The notes beneath the pieces are model-generated. The model was not told where the DNA came from, did no database searches, and saw nothing but the letters and a program-made list of their open reading frames with translations. 11,689 bases of DNA from assembly GCA_021777365.1 (NCBI GenBank), contig JAJYDP010000096.1:1-11689 (forward strand), in the 5' to 3' direction. The DNA comes from Chloroflexota bacterium. GTDB lineage: Bacteria; Chloroflexota; Limnocylindria; Limnocylindrales; CSP1-4. Positions 5,473 through 11,625 of the stretch are shown here, one piece after another (position 1 is the stretch's first letter; each line of letters opens with the position of its first letter). The translations under genes were made by a program, and so were the position numbers.

Positions 5473-6859
5473 CCTGCCGCCCGAGGGACTGTCTCAGACC
5501 CGGTTCGGGTGCCGCTACTATATCCCGGAGATCCACACGATCTTCGACGTCGTGGACCTGCGGCGCAAGTCCGGCGAACTATGGGGCGAGCTGACGATCC
5601 GCTGCAACCTCGAAGGGGTGCGGGGCCAGCTCGACGGCAACCGACTGCGGCAGGGCAACTTCAACTTCTCGTCGGTAACCGCCCGCCAGTCGTGGGCGAA
5701 GGCGCTGGAGGCGATGGCGCCACCGGAGCTGAACAGGCGGCTGGAGTGGGGGAACCTGCTGGAGCACGTCAGTCAGGCCGTGCTCGACAACGAGCGCACG
5801 GGAAGCATCCGCGGGGGCGTGATCACGGGCAGGCGCATGAACGGCGGAGGCCGCCCGTGGGCGGCGTGGCCGGTCCTGCCGCACCGCGAGAACGCGACGC
5901 TGTTCGCACGCGGCGGATCGGGCAAGACGGCCTTCGTCGCGACCACCGTGCTCGGGCTCGGGCTCGGCCGGTCGCTCTCGCCGGGGGTCCGCATCGACCG
6001 CCCGTACCGGGTGGCGTACCTCGACTGGGAGACGAACGTCGAGACGGCCGAGGACCTGTGGGGCCTGATTGCGGAGACGGCCAAGGTGCCCGTCCCTCCG
6101 ACCATCTGGTACGAGCCGATGGAGGGCTCGCTGGAGCGGTCGCTGCCGCTCGTGTCGAACATCCTCGACAAGCACCGCGCCGACCTCGTGGTCATCGACT
6201 CAGTGGGCATGGCGCTGCTGTCGTCGGGCGACTTCTCCGACCCGTCAGAGTCCATCATCCGGGCCTACCAGTCGCTGCGGCGGCTGGAGACGTGGGGCCT
6301 GCTGATTGACCACGTGTCGAGCGGCGACCTCCACGGCGGCAAGCCCGCGGTAAAGGCGTACGGATCAATCTACCGCATGAACCTCGCCCGGCACGCGCTC
6401 GCGCTCCACATCGGGGATCGGGCTGGAGACACGAAGCACGCGTATCTCGTCTGCCCGAAGACGAACATGGGCCGCGATGAGTGGGCGATGGCCGGGACGT
6501 TCGTGCGGTCCGACAGCGAGCTGCGGTGGGAGTTCGGGGAGCCGGACTTCGACCTGTACGAGCGGCTGATGAACGGAGACGAGGAGGAGGAGGCCGAGAC
6601 GCGCGCCACGCCGCGCATGGCCGACCGCATCCTGAGCTACCTCTTGTCATGCTTCCCGAGAGGTGCCACGACGGCCGACATCGCACGGCAGCTTCACACA
6701 ACCGCGGGCATGGCGCGGAACCGACTCAACCGGCTGGCCAGTGATCAGCTCACGGCCATCGTGGAGCGTCAGGGGCAGGAGAACGTCTGGGCGCTGACGC
6801 AGGATGGAATCAATCTCGCGCAGACGGTCGGGGCTCCGTCGTCAGAAGGAGCAGACTAG
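5465..6859 (+). CDS. RepA/AAA_25-like replicative helicase (ATPase)
   Basis: A 464-residue protein starting at ATG 5465. Residues 146-156 (LFARGGSGKTA) are a Walker A loop. YLDWET at 185-190 is typical of RecA-fold RepA-like ATPases. LVVIDSVG at 241-248 is Walker B. IDHVSSGDLHGG at 281-292 carries a sensor-like polar segment, and KAYGSIYRMNLARHAL (297-312) fits the following helix. An N-terminal region of about 130 residues without clear homology may contact the primase. A C-terminal winged helix (about residues 385-455, including ATTADIARQLHTTAGMARNR) probably binds DNA, as in helicase loaders and RepA-like proteins. It is coupled to the primase by overlap and is expected to form hexamers at the phage origin. 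A DNA-recombination ATPase is an alternative. Confidence 0.82.
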   Translation: MADLPPEGLSQTRFGCRYYIPEIHTIFDVVDLRRKSGELWGELTIRCNLEGVRGQLDGNRLRQGNFNFSSVTARQSWAKALEAMAPPELNRRLEWGNLLEHVSQAVLDNERTGSIRGGVITGRRMNGGGRPWAAWPVLPHRENATLFARGGSGKTAFVATTVLGLGLGRSLSPGVRIDRPYRVAYLDWETNVETAEDLWGLIAETAKVPVPPTIWYEPMEGSLERSLPLVSNILDKHRADLVVIDSVGMALLSSGDFSDPSESIIRAYQSLRRLETWGLLIDHVSSGDLHGGKPAVKAYGSIYRMNLARHALALHIGDRAGDTKHAYLVCPKTNMGRDEWAMAGTFVRSDSELRWEFGEPDFDLYERLMNGDEEEEAETRATPRMADRILSYLLSCFPRGATTADIARQLHTTAGMARNRLNRLASDQLTAIVERQGQENVWALTQDGINLAQTVGAPSSEGAD

Positions 6860-7059
6860 TGGTCGTACCCGGTACGCGTACCCAGTACGGGATGGGGTAC
6901 GCGGGGGATCTCGTGCGGTGGATCGAGGTCGGGATGGGCCACCTCGTACCGTACGCGTACCCGGTACGCGTACCCCCTCACCAAGGTCGTACCTTCCCGG
7001 CACACCCTAAAGGGTGTGTGTTGCCGGGGGTACGCCGGTACGTGGAGGAAGTCCATTGA
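6859..7059 (+). CDS. Small ORF filled with GTAC palindromes (66 aa)
   Basis: A GTG at 6859 lies one base inside the helicase stop (TAGTG) and seven bases after AAGGAG at 6846-6851, an excellent ribosome binding site. The frame (VVVPGTRTQYGMGYAGDLVR...) ends in a TTGA overlap with the likely HNH start. That fits the coupling used throughout the window. The product is Tyr/Val/Pro/Arg-rich, partly because 13 GTAC tetramers are translated (for example YAYPVRVPP). Third-position GC is lower than in neighbours, and the mirrored minus-strand frame is also open. The stretch may therefore be a non-coding origin or operator that happens to be open. No family is recognised. Confidence 0.48.
   Translation: MVVPGTRTQYGMGYAGDLVRWIEVGMGHLVPYAYPVRVPPHQGRTFPAHPKGCVLPGVRRYVEEVH
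6864..6975. repeat. GTAC palindrome cluster with a 20-bp direct repeat
   Basis: The 20-mer CGTACCCGGTACGCGTACCC occurs exactly at 6864-6883 and 6956-6975. Each copy contains the perfect 12-base palindrome GGTACGCGTACC (6871-6882 and 6963-6974). A third palindrome, GTACGCGTAC, sits at 6951-6960. Altogether about 13 GTAC tetramers fall within 6864-7042, far above the fewer than one expected by chance. Iterated palindromes next to a helicase gene suggest a replication origin or operator, though they could also be the target of the downstream HNH protein. Confidence 0.75.
6996..7028. other. Strong hairpin just before the HNH gene
   Basis: CACACCC (7001-7007) pairs with GGGTGTG (7012-7018) around the loop TAAA. 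CCCGG (6996-7000) then pairs with CCGGG (7024-7028) across a five-base bulge, giving 12 base pairs in all. There is no following T tract, so it is not a classical intrinsic terminator. It may be an origin hairpin, an RNA-stability element, or a brake between helicase and HNH expression. Confidence 0.6.
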
Positions 7060-7811
7060 ACCGATACGTGAGCCCCCGGCTGAGACTGGCGATCCTAGAA
7101 CGCGACGGGTACCGGTGCGCGTACTGTGGAAGGACGTCGACGGATACGCGCCTAGAAATCGACCATGTACTGGCAGTGGCGCGAGGCGGTAGATCGGAGG
7201 GGGCGAACCTCGTCACGGCATGCGAGGACTGCAACCGAGCGAAGGGCGCTCGGTCGGTAAGGCTACCGGAGCACGTCGCTCTTCGCGAACCCCCGCTCAT
7301 GGTCGTGGCGCGACCCCGCGGGGCGAACGCGTCCGTCTGGCAGCGGGAGGCAGACCGGCGCTGGCCCGACGCCATGGACATGGTCGAGCCCGCGACGATG
7401 GACGGACGGTTCGCCTCCGTCGCGTGGTGCACGACGCTGACCGTTCACCTGTTGCCGACTCAGGCCGACGGGGAGGGCGCGAAGCGGATCATCGACAACA
7501 TCGGGTGTGGCCACTCCTGCTGGGGAGACCACGAGGTCGTGGATCTGGCGGCCCCCGAAGTGATTACAGTCCCCGCCGAGCTGCGGCGCGTGCGTCGTCG
7601 GCTCCAGCACATTCTCGGCTGCGCGATCTGCATGGAGACGACGGACGGACTGGCTCCGGCGGCAGCCAAGCGCCGCGGCAATGACCGAGTGGAACGCATG
7701 CTCATGGAGCGCTGGGATAAGGTCCGGCCTGTCAGGCACCGCCGGAGGCCACAGCGTGAGGCTCTTCAGGAGTGGGAAGAGGAATGGACTAAGCTCGCGT
7801 TCGGAGGCTAG
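7056..7811 (+). CDS. HNH endonuclease with a Cys-containing C-terminal domain
   Basis: A TTG start at 7056 is chosen because GGAGG lies seven bases upstream and the start overlaps the preceding stop (TTGA). The product is 251 residues, beginning MNRYVSPRLRLAILERDGYR. Residues 21-64 hold a textbook HNH domain: CAYC at 21-24, the DH pair at 36-37 in LEIDHVLAVARGG, N51 in GANLV, and CEDCN at 56-60. Such proteins cut or nick DNA with a divalent metal and serve phages as homing, packaging or host-DNA enzymes. The following 190 residues are not recognised. They carry CGHSC at 151-155 and CAIC at 189-192, possibly a second zinc site, and a basic C-terminus. This is longer than a stand-alone phage HNH protein of about 100 residues. 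The GTAC palindromes lie immediately upstream. Confidence 0.82.
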   Translation: MNRYVSPRLRLAILERDGYRCAYCGRTSTDTRLEIDHVLAVARGGRSEGANLVTACEDCNRAKGARSVRLPEHVALREPPLMVVARPRGANASVWQREADRRWPDAMDMVEPATMDGRFASVAWCTTLTVHLLPTQADGEGAKRIIDNIGCGHSCWGDHEVVDLAAPEVITVPAELRRVRRRLQHILGCAICMETTDGLAPAAAKRRGNDRVERMLMERWDKVRPVRHRRRPQREALQEWEEEWTKLAFGG

Positions 7812-7832
7812 CCGGGAGTCGGCACCGGAGGG

Positions 7833-7838
7833 TATGAT
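7833..7838 (+). promoter_or_regulatory. Weak -10 candidate upstream of the ParB-like gene
   Basis: TATGAT at 7833-7838 is a good -10 hexamer in an otherwise GC-rich 162-base gap after the HNH stop. The bases at the expected -35 spacing (about 7810-7815, AGCCGG) do not match consensus, so activation by a phage protein would be needed. If used, the transcript would start near 7845 and include the hairpin at 7901-7934. Confidence 0.3.
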
Positions 7839-7900
7839 GGCGACGAGAGGAGATGGAGCTGCCGAGAGGCGCCCCTCCCTCCTCCCTTTGCTGGCGTCGG

Positions 7901-7934
7901 ACCCCGGTGCGTTCCGAGAGGGACAGGCCGGGGT
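7901..7934 (+). ncRNA. Candidate RNA hairpin with GNRA-type loop
   Basis: ACCCCGG (7901-7907) pairs perfectly with CCGGGGT (7928-7934). A symmetrical three-by-three internal loop follows, then GTTCC (7911-7915) pairs with GGGAC (7920-7924), one of these being a G-U pair. The helix is closed by GAGA (7916-7919), which fits the stable GNRA tetraloop pattern. It lies in the leader of the ParB-like gene, 39 bases before its ATG. No known RNA family is recognised. A role in mRNA stability or translation control is inference. Confidence 0.45.
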
Positions 7935-7973
7935 TCGGCGTGTCTGGAGCACGACAGCAGGAAGGGGAGCACC

Positions 7974-8696
7974 ATGACCGAGGCCGAGTCGGGCCGCAGC
8001 GGACGGAAGCCGTGGAGGAACCGCATCGTCGGCCACGGCGAGGAGGACCCCGCGAAGCTGCTGGCGAACCCCGCGAACGCGCGGCGGCACCCCGGCCCAC
8101 AGCGCGACGCTCTGCGGGGCGCCATGCACCGCGTCGGCTGGGTGGACGAGGTGCTGGTGAACCGCACCACGGGCTACATCGTGGACGGCCACCTTCGCGT
8201 CGAGGAGGCCGCGACGCGCGGCGACCCCAGCGTGCCGGTGATGTACGTCGAGCTGTCGCCGGAGGAGGAGCGGCTGGTGCTGGCCTCGCTCGACCCCATC
8301 GCGGCGATGGCGGAGTACGACCGCGAGCAGCTCGACGTCCTGCTCTCCGACCTCCGGGCGGGCGACGCGGGGCTCGACGCCCTGCTGGCGGCGCTGCGCG
8401 GCGAGCGCGAGGTGCTGACCTACGAGGACCGCATGGCCGAGTGGAAGGGGATGCCGGAGTACGTCAGCGAGGACAAGATGGCGCACCGCCGCCTGATCGT
8501 CCAGATCGCGACCCCCGACGATCTCCCCCGCTTCGCGGCCATGATCGGGCAGGAGATCGGCCCCACGCAGGTGACGGTGTGGATTCCCCCGGAGGCGCAG
8601 GACCGCATGGCGCTGCGCAGCCTGCGGGTGGTGGGGGACTCCACCCCGGACCTCGCGGAGCCGGAGATCGCAGACGGTGAGGAGCCGGAGGAGTGA
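7974..8696 (+). CDS. ParB/Srx-fold protein of a phage DNA-modification cassette
   Basis: A 240-residue protein from ATG 7974, with AAGGGGAG as ribosome binding site. Residues 27-115 are a ParB N-terminal-like domain: LLANPANARRHP opens it, IVDGHLRVEEA (69-79) is the conserved G-x-L/H-R box, and YVELSPEEERLVLASLD (91-107) follows. The C-terminal part begins WKGMPEYVSED (157-167) and ends around VTVWIPPEAQD. This block resembles the second domain of phage ParB-like proteins found beside TET-associated glycosyltransferases. It is probably not a chromosome-partitioning ParB: the helix-turn-helix and parA are missing, and the gene is coupled by GTGA to the glycosyltransferase. ParB-fold proteins in such cassettes are thought to act on DNA bases or nucleotides. 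The exact reaction is unknown. Confidence 0.8.
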   Translation: MTEAESGRSGRKPWRNRIVGHGEEDPAKLLANPANARRHPGPQRDALRGAMHRVGWVDEVLVNRTTGYIVDGHLRVEEAATRGDPSVPVMYVELSPEEERLVLASLDPIAAMAEYDREQLDVLLSDLRAGDAGLDALLAALRGEREVLTYEDRMAEWKGMPEYVSEDKMAHRRLIVQIATPDDLPRFAAMIGQEIGPTQVTVWIPPEAQDRMALRSLRVVGDSTPDLAEPEIADGEEPEE

Positions 8697-9610
8697 ACCC
8701 GAGGCAGCCGGTCTACATCGTCAGCAAGGGGCGCTGGCAGCCGGAGCGGGGCCTGACCACGCGCTACCTGCACCGCATGGGCGTGCCGCACTACATCGTC
8801 GTGGAGGGGCAGGAGCGGAAGGACTACGAGGCCACCGCCGGGCCGCTGGCGACCATCCTCACGCTCGACCCCGAGTACCAGCGCACCTTCGACACGTGCG
8901 ACCCGGCGCTCGACGACAGGCTGGGGCCGGGGAGCGGCCCGCCGCGCAACTTCGCGTGGGACCACGCCAAGGCGGACGGGTTCCCGTGGTACTGGTGCAT
9001 GGACGACAACATCCGCGGGTTCTACCGCCTGACCCGGAACCGCAAGTACATGGTCACCGACGGCACGATCCTGCGGGCGATGGAGGACTTCGTCGACCGC
9101 TACGAGAACGTGGCGATGGCGGGGCCGAACTACGACTTCTTCGCGCCAGCCCGCCAGCGGCTCTCACCGTTCGAGCAGAACACCCGGATATACAGCTGCA
9201 ACCTCATCAGGACCGACCTGCCGTACCGCTGGCGGTGCCGCTTCAACGAGGACACCGACCTCTCGCTGCGGATGCTCAAGGACGGCTGGTGCACGATCCT
9301 GTTCTGGGCGTTCCTTGCCAAGAAGGCGGTCACGCAGTCGGTATCCGGCGGCTACGCGGAGATCTACCGCGAGTTCGGGACGATCCCCAAGACCGAGGTG
9401 CTGCTGAAGCTGCACCCGGACGTGACGCGCATGTTCTGGCGGTACGGGCGGTGGCACCACTACGTCGATTACACGGCGTTCCGCCGGAACAAGCTGCGGC
9501 TGAAGCCCGGCGTCGTGATCCCCGACGAGCCGAACGAGTACGGCATGAAGCTGGAGCGGAGGACGGGAGACGAGTGGCGCCCGGCGGACGAACCCACCTA
9601 CCGCGTGTGA
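8693..9610 (+). CDS. TET-associated-type DNA glycosyltransferase (TAGT family)
   Basis: A 305-residue protein from GTG 8693 (VNPRQPVYIVSKGRWQPERG). SKGRW at 11-15 is the nucleotide-sugar-binding start of the family. WCMDDNIRGFYRL (101-113) contains the DxD-like metal motif D104-D105-N106. NTRIYSCNLIRTDLPYRW (163-180) and FNEDTDLSLRMLKDGWC (184-200), with catalytic-site acids E186-D187, follow in the usual order. HPDVTRMFWRYGRWHHYVDY (241-260) completes the pattern. I recognise this arrangement as the GT-A-fold glycosyltransferases tied to TET/JBP-type base oxidation in phages. They are predicted to attach a sugar to a hydroxylated base and so shield phage DNA from restriction. No TET/JBP dioxygenase or cytosine methylase is in the window. 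It is coupled on both sides by GTGA overlaps. Confidence 0.85.
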   Translation: MNPRQPVYIVSKGRWQPERGLTTRYLHRMGVPHYIVVEGQERKDYEATAGPLATILTLDPEYQRTFDTCDPALDDRLGPGSGPPRNFAWDHAKADGFPWYWCMDDNIRGFYRLTRNRKYMVTDGTILRAMEDFVDRYENVAMAGPNYDFFAPARQRLSPFEQNTRIYSCNLIRTDLPYRWRCRFNEDTDLSLRMLKDGWCTILFWAFLAKKAVTQSVSGGYAEIYREFGTIPKTEVLLKLHPDVTRMFWRYGRWHHYVDYTAFRRNKLRLKPGVVIPDEPNEYGMKLERRTGDEWRPADEPTYRV

Positions 9611-9813
9611 CGCTGGTCGGCGAGGCGCCCGGCCCGCGCGTAGTCCGACTGCGGCGGCCGGGCGAGGCGCTGACGGGGAGGGCGGGGGACCGTCTGGCGG
9701 CGCTGGCTGGCGTCGACCGCTGGACCTACCTGCGTCGCACCGAGGCGGCGGCGTTCCTGTCGGCCGCGCTGGCCCAGCCCATACCCATTGACAGACTCAC
9801 GGCGATGGGGTAA
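9607..9813 (+). CDS. Short uracil-DNA-glycosylase-like protein, probably truncated (68 aa)
   Basis: The GTG at 9607 overlaps the glycosyltransferase stop by four bases. The first 35 residues (VTLVGEAPGPRVVRLRRPGE and then LTGRAGDRLAALAG) match the start of uracil-DNA-glycosylase-superfamily proteins: GEAPG is the catalytic water-binding loop and GRAGDRL the following helix. Family members run to about 150-220 residues, but this one stops at 68. Its last nine residues (PIDRLTAMG) are translated from the promoter at 9788-9816, and its TAA stop is the first half of the -10 hexamer. A recombination event that placed the promoter cassette in an older gene would explain this. The remnant is probably inactive as a glycosylase, but coding signal is intact. 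Confidence 0.65.
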   Translation: MTLVGEAPGPRVVRLRRPGEALTGRAGDRLAALAGVDRWTYLRRTEAAAFLSAALAQPIPIDRLTAMG

Positions 9814-9816
9814 GGT
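9788..9816 (+). promoter_or_regulatory. Promoter copy 3, driving DUF932 and downstream genes
   Basis: TTGACA at 9788-9793 and TAAGGT at 9811-9816 are 17 bases apart. The cassette begins TACCCATTGACAGA, carries GATGGGGTA before the -10, and has a leader with CAGCAAGGGGAGAGG before the ATG at 9850. It is on the opposite strand from copies 558-586 and 4256-4284 but otherwise matches them. The -35 to -10 region overlaps the end of the glycosylase-like gene. Confidence 0.85.
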
Positions 9817-9849
9817 AGCCCCATCAACCCACAGCAAGGGGAGAGGAAC

Positions 9850-10875
9850 ATGCCAGCGAATATCGCGTACGACGCGAGGATGAACCGCCATCAGGCGGTC
9901 TACGTGGGCAAGCCAGCGTGGCACGGGCTCGGCACCGTCGTGGACGACGCGCTGACCCCGGAGCAGGCGCTGGAGGCGGCTGGCACGGCGTACACCGTGG
10001 ACAAGGCGCCGCTGTTCGCCAAGATCGGCGACCGCTTCGTGGAGCTGCCCGAGTATCGGGCGACCTACCGCACCGACACCGAGGACGTGTTCGCGCCCGT
10101 GAGCGCCGACTACCCGGTGATCCAGAACCTGACCCCCATGCAGATGCTCGCGGAGATCGTCCGCACCGGAGAGGCGGGCATCGTCTCGCACGCGGCGCTG
10201 GGCAAGGGCGAGCGCCTGTTCGCCGTGCTCGACCTCAAGCGGCTGACCGACCTGACGATCCCCGGCGACCCGAGCAAGCACGACGCCTTCCTCGTGGCCC
10301 AGTGGTGGCACAACGGCGGCGGCGCGCTCACCTTCACCGAGTCGATGGTCCGCGTCGAGTGCCAGAACATGGCCGACGCGAACCTCGCCTACGCCCACCG
10401 CACCGGCAAGCTGGCGCGCGTCATCCACACGGGCGACACGCGGTCGGCCGTGGAGGAGGCGCGGCGCACGCTGGGCTTCGCCGAGCGCGACGTGCAGGCA
10501 TTCGTCAAGCTGATGGCGACGCTGAACGACGTCGCCATCCCGAGTCCGACGTGGATCGCGGGCTTCACGGAGCGCCTGATCCCCATCGAGCCGGAGGCCG
10601 AGCGCCCCACCCGGCGGCTGGCCGCCCGCGAGACGATCGCGGCCCTCTACGCCAACTCCACGACGCTGGTGGGCGTGCCGCGCACGGCCTACCGCGCGTT
10701 CAACGCCGTCACCGAGTTCGTAGACCACTACCGGCCGCTCTACGTGAGCGACGAGGCACTGGTCCCGGCCAAGCGGTTCACGACGCAGGTCGACGGATCA
10801 GGTGCTCGGCTCAAGGATCAGGCCCTGCGCCTGCTCGTGGAGGAGTTCGAGGTTCCCACGGGGAGTGCGCGGTGA
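9850..10875 (+). CDS. DUF932 phage/plasmid-like protein
   Basis: A 341-residue protein from ATG 9850 behind GGGGAGAGG and the promoter at 9788-9816. The start contains RHQAVYVGKPAWHGLGT, the characteristic opening of the DUF932 / TIGR03299 phage-plasmid protein family. YRTDTEDVFAPVSADYPVIQN, VAQWWHNGGGALTFTESMVR and ECQNM then follow in the family order. The C-terminal part (ANSTTLVGVPRTAYRAFNAV and so on) also fits. No catalytic function is established. Such genes are abundant in phages and mobile plasmids, often near replication or accessory genes and strongly expressed. Length is within the usual 300-400 residues. It heads a coupled series of small Cys-rich genes. Confidence 0.88.
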   Translation: MPANIAYDARMNRHQAVYVGKPAWHGLGTVVDDALTPEQALEAAGTAYTVDKAPLFAKIGDRFVELPEYRATYRTDTEDVFAPVSADYPVIQNLTPMQMLAEIVRTGEAGIVSHAALGKGERLFAVLDLKRLTDLTIPGDPSKHDAFLVAQWWHNGGGALTFTESMVRVECQNMADANLAYAHRTGKLARVIHTGDTRSAVEEARRTLGFAERDVQAFVKLMATLNDVAIPSPTWIAGFTERLIPIEPEAERPTRRLAARETIAALYANSTTLVGVPRTAYRAFNAVTEFVDHYRPLYVSDEALVPAKRFTTQVDGSGARLKDQALRLLVEEFEVPTGSAR

Positions 10876-11063
10876 GGCATCATCGGTTCGTGCCGGTGGT
10901 CGGGGAGGGGCGGCTGGTCTGCCGGACGTGCGGCCAGCCTCCCGACCCGGGCCGCGTCTGGCGGACGTGGAGCGACGGGAAGTGGCGGCCAGTCGATGCC
11001 GACGGGGAGCCGGACTATCGCCGGGAGGCGTGGGAGCACACCGGACGGAGGGCCCTGCCGTGA
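10872..11063 (+). CDS. Small hypothetical protein with a CxxC motif (63 aa)
   Basis: A GTG at 10872 overlaps the DUF932 stop by four bases. The product (VRHHRFVPVVGEGRLVCRTC, then GQPPDPGRVWRTWSDGKWRP) has one CRTCGQ knuckle near residues 17-20 and His residues near the start that could complete a metal site. The remainder is Trp/Arg-rich and probably extended. It ends in GRRALP with a second four-base overlap. Small zinc-knuckle proteins of this kind are common in actinobacterial phages. No function can be assigned. Confidence 0.68.
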   Translation: MRHHRFVPVVGEGRLVCRTCGQPPDPGRVWRTWSDGKWRPVDADGEPDYRREAWEHTGRRALP

Positions 11064-11350
11064 GGGTCCGGGTCGGTCACGACAGCGGAAGCTGGGCAGA
11101 CGTCGGCCCCTCGTCGGCGTACGGGGACAAGCGCCGCTGGTACCTCGGGGGGACGCCGCTCACCGAGGGGATGCCGCCGCACGTGGACGGCACGGGATCG
11201 ACGGCCATCCGCCGCGCACGCCTCGCCGCGAGGGGCGAGGGACACGGGCGGGCGTTCGACTACAGCGCGGGCTGCCGCTGCGACCTGTGCCGGGAGGCGC
11301 ACCGCGCGGTGGAGTACGCCGCGAGGGAGCGGCGGAGGGCGCGGGCGTGA
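11060..11350 (+). CDS. Small protein with a GCRCxxCR finger (96 aa)
   Basis: A GTG at 11060 (VRVRVGHDSGSWADVGPSSA) starts a 96-residue protein coupled on both sides by GTGA overlaps. The C-terminal third, HGRAFDYSAGCRCDLCREAH followed by a basic helix (AARERRRARA), matches a recurring phage and actinobacterial module. That module has a His-Gly, an aromatic, a GCRCxxCR knuckle and a charged helix. It probably binds one zinc and may bind nucleic acid. The N-terminal 60 residues are Gly/Ser-rich without recognised motifs. Function is unknown. Confidence 0.7.
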   Translation: MRVRVGHDSGSWADVGPSSAYGDKRRWYLGGTPLTEGMPPHVDGTGSTAIRRARLAARGEGHGRAFDYSAGCRCDLCREAHRAVEYAARERRRARA

Positions 11351-11625
11351 CCTTCGGGTATCGAAAGCCCCCGCCGGTCGGGATCACCGAGCGACCCTGC
11401 CCCACGTGCAGGCGGCCGGAGCCGATCTGCGGATGCGGCCACCCCGAGCGCGACCACTTCCCGGCCTGTCTCGCGGAGGTGCAGTCGGCCCCGCGGGTGG
11501 AGTTCGCCTCGCCGATGGACCGGCACCGCTACGTCTGCGGATGCCCCGCGTTCGGGTCCCCGGCCGGGCAGGGCATCGGGCGGCGGCGGGCACGGGCTGA
11601 GCGAGAGAAGGCGGCGGCGCGGTGA
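11347..11625 (+). CDS. Cys/His-rich small protein, likely zinc-binding (92 aa)
   Basis: The GTG at 11347 (VTFGYRKPPPVGITERPCPT) overlaps the previous stop by four bases. The sequence contains CPTC, then CGCGHPERDHF, an isolated Cys in ACLAEV, and YVCGCPAF near residue 69. Enough Cys and His are spaced to make two zinc sites. The C-terminus is a basic helix (GRRRARAEREKAAAR). The pattern CGHPxxDH resembles short phage proteins that hold a treble-clef-like knuckle. I cannot assign a role. It is coupled to the last gene in the window. Confidence 0.68.
   Translation: MTFGYRKPPPVGITERPCPTCRRPEPICGCGHPERDHFPACLAEVQSAPRVEFASPMDRHRYVCGCPAFGSPAGQGIGRRRARAEREKAAAR

Noticed and set aside
6996..7040. 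Rho-independent terminator after the helicase gene
   Set aside because: The stem is strong but no run of T follows on either strand at the correct place.
7014..7055. Upstream GTG start for the HNH gene
   Set aside because: It falls inside the hairpin at 6996-7028 and lacks a ribosome binding site, whereas TTG 7056 has GGAGG at proper distance and overlaps the preceding stop.
6856..7056. 66-codon minus-strand frame across the palindrome cluster
   Set aside because: It is open because the palindromes read alike on both strands; it lacks a supporting ribosome binding site and coupling to a minus-strand neighbour.
7263..8486. 407-codon minus-strand frame over the HNH and ParB-like genes
   Set aside because: It is antisense to two genes with strong domain matches and to the leader between them; its sequence is Arg/His/Pro-rich with no motif.
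7853..8680. ATG at 7853 with a GAGGAG upstream, opening a 275-codon frame
   Set aside because: Most of the frame is an out-of-phase shadow of the ParB-like gene. A short translated leader could still exist, but no stop codon ends it before the ParB-like gene.
9598..10728. 376-codon minus-strand frame over DUF932
   Set aside because: Antisense shadow of a well-matched DUF932 gene.
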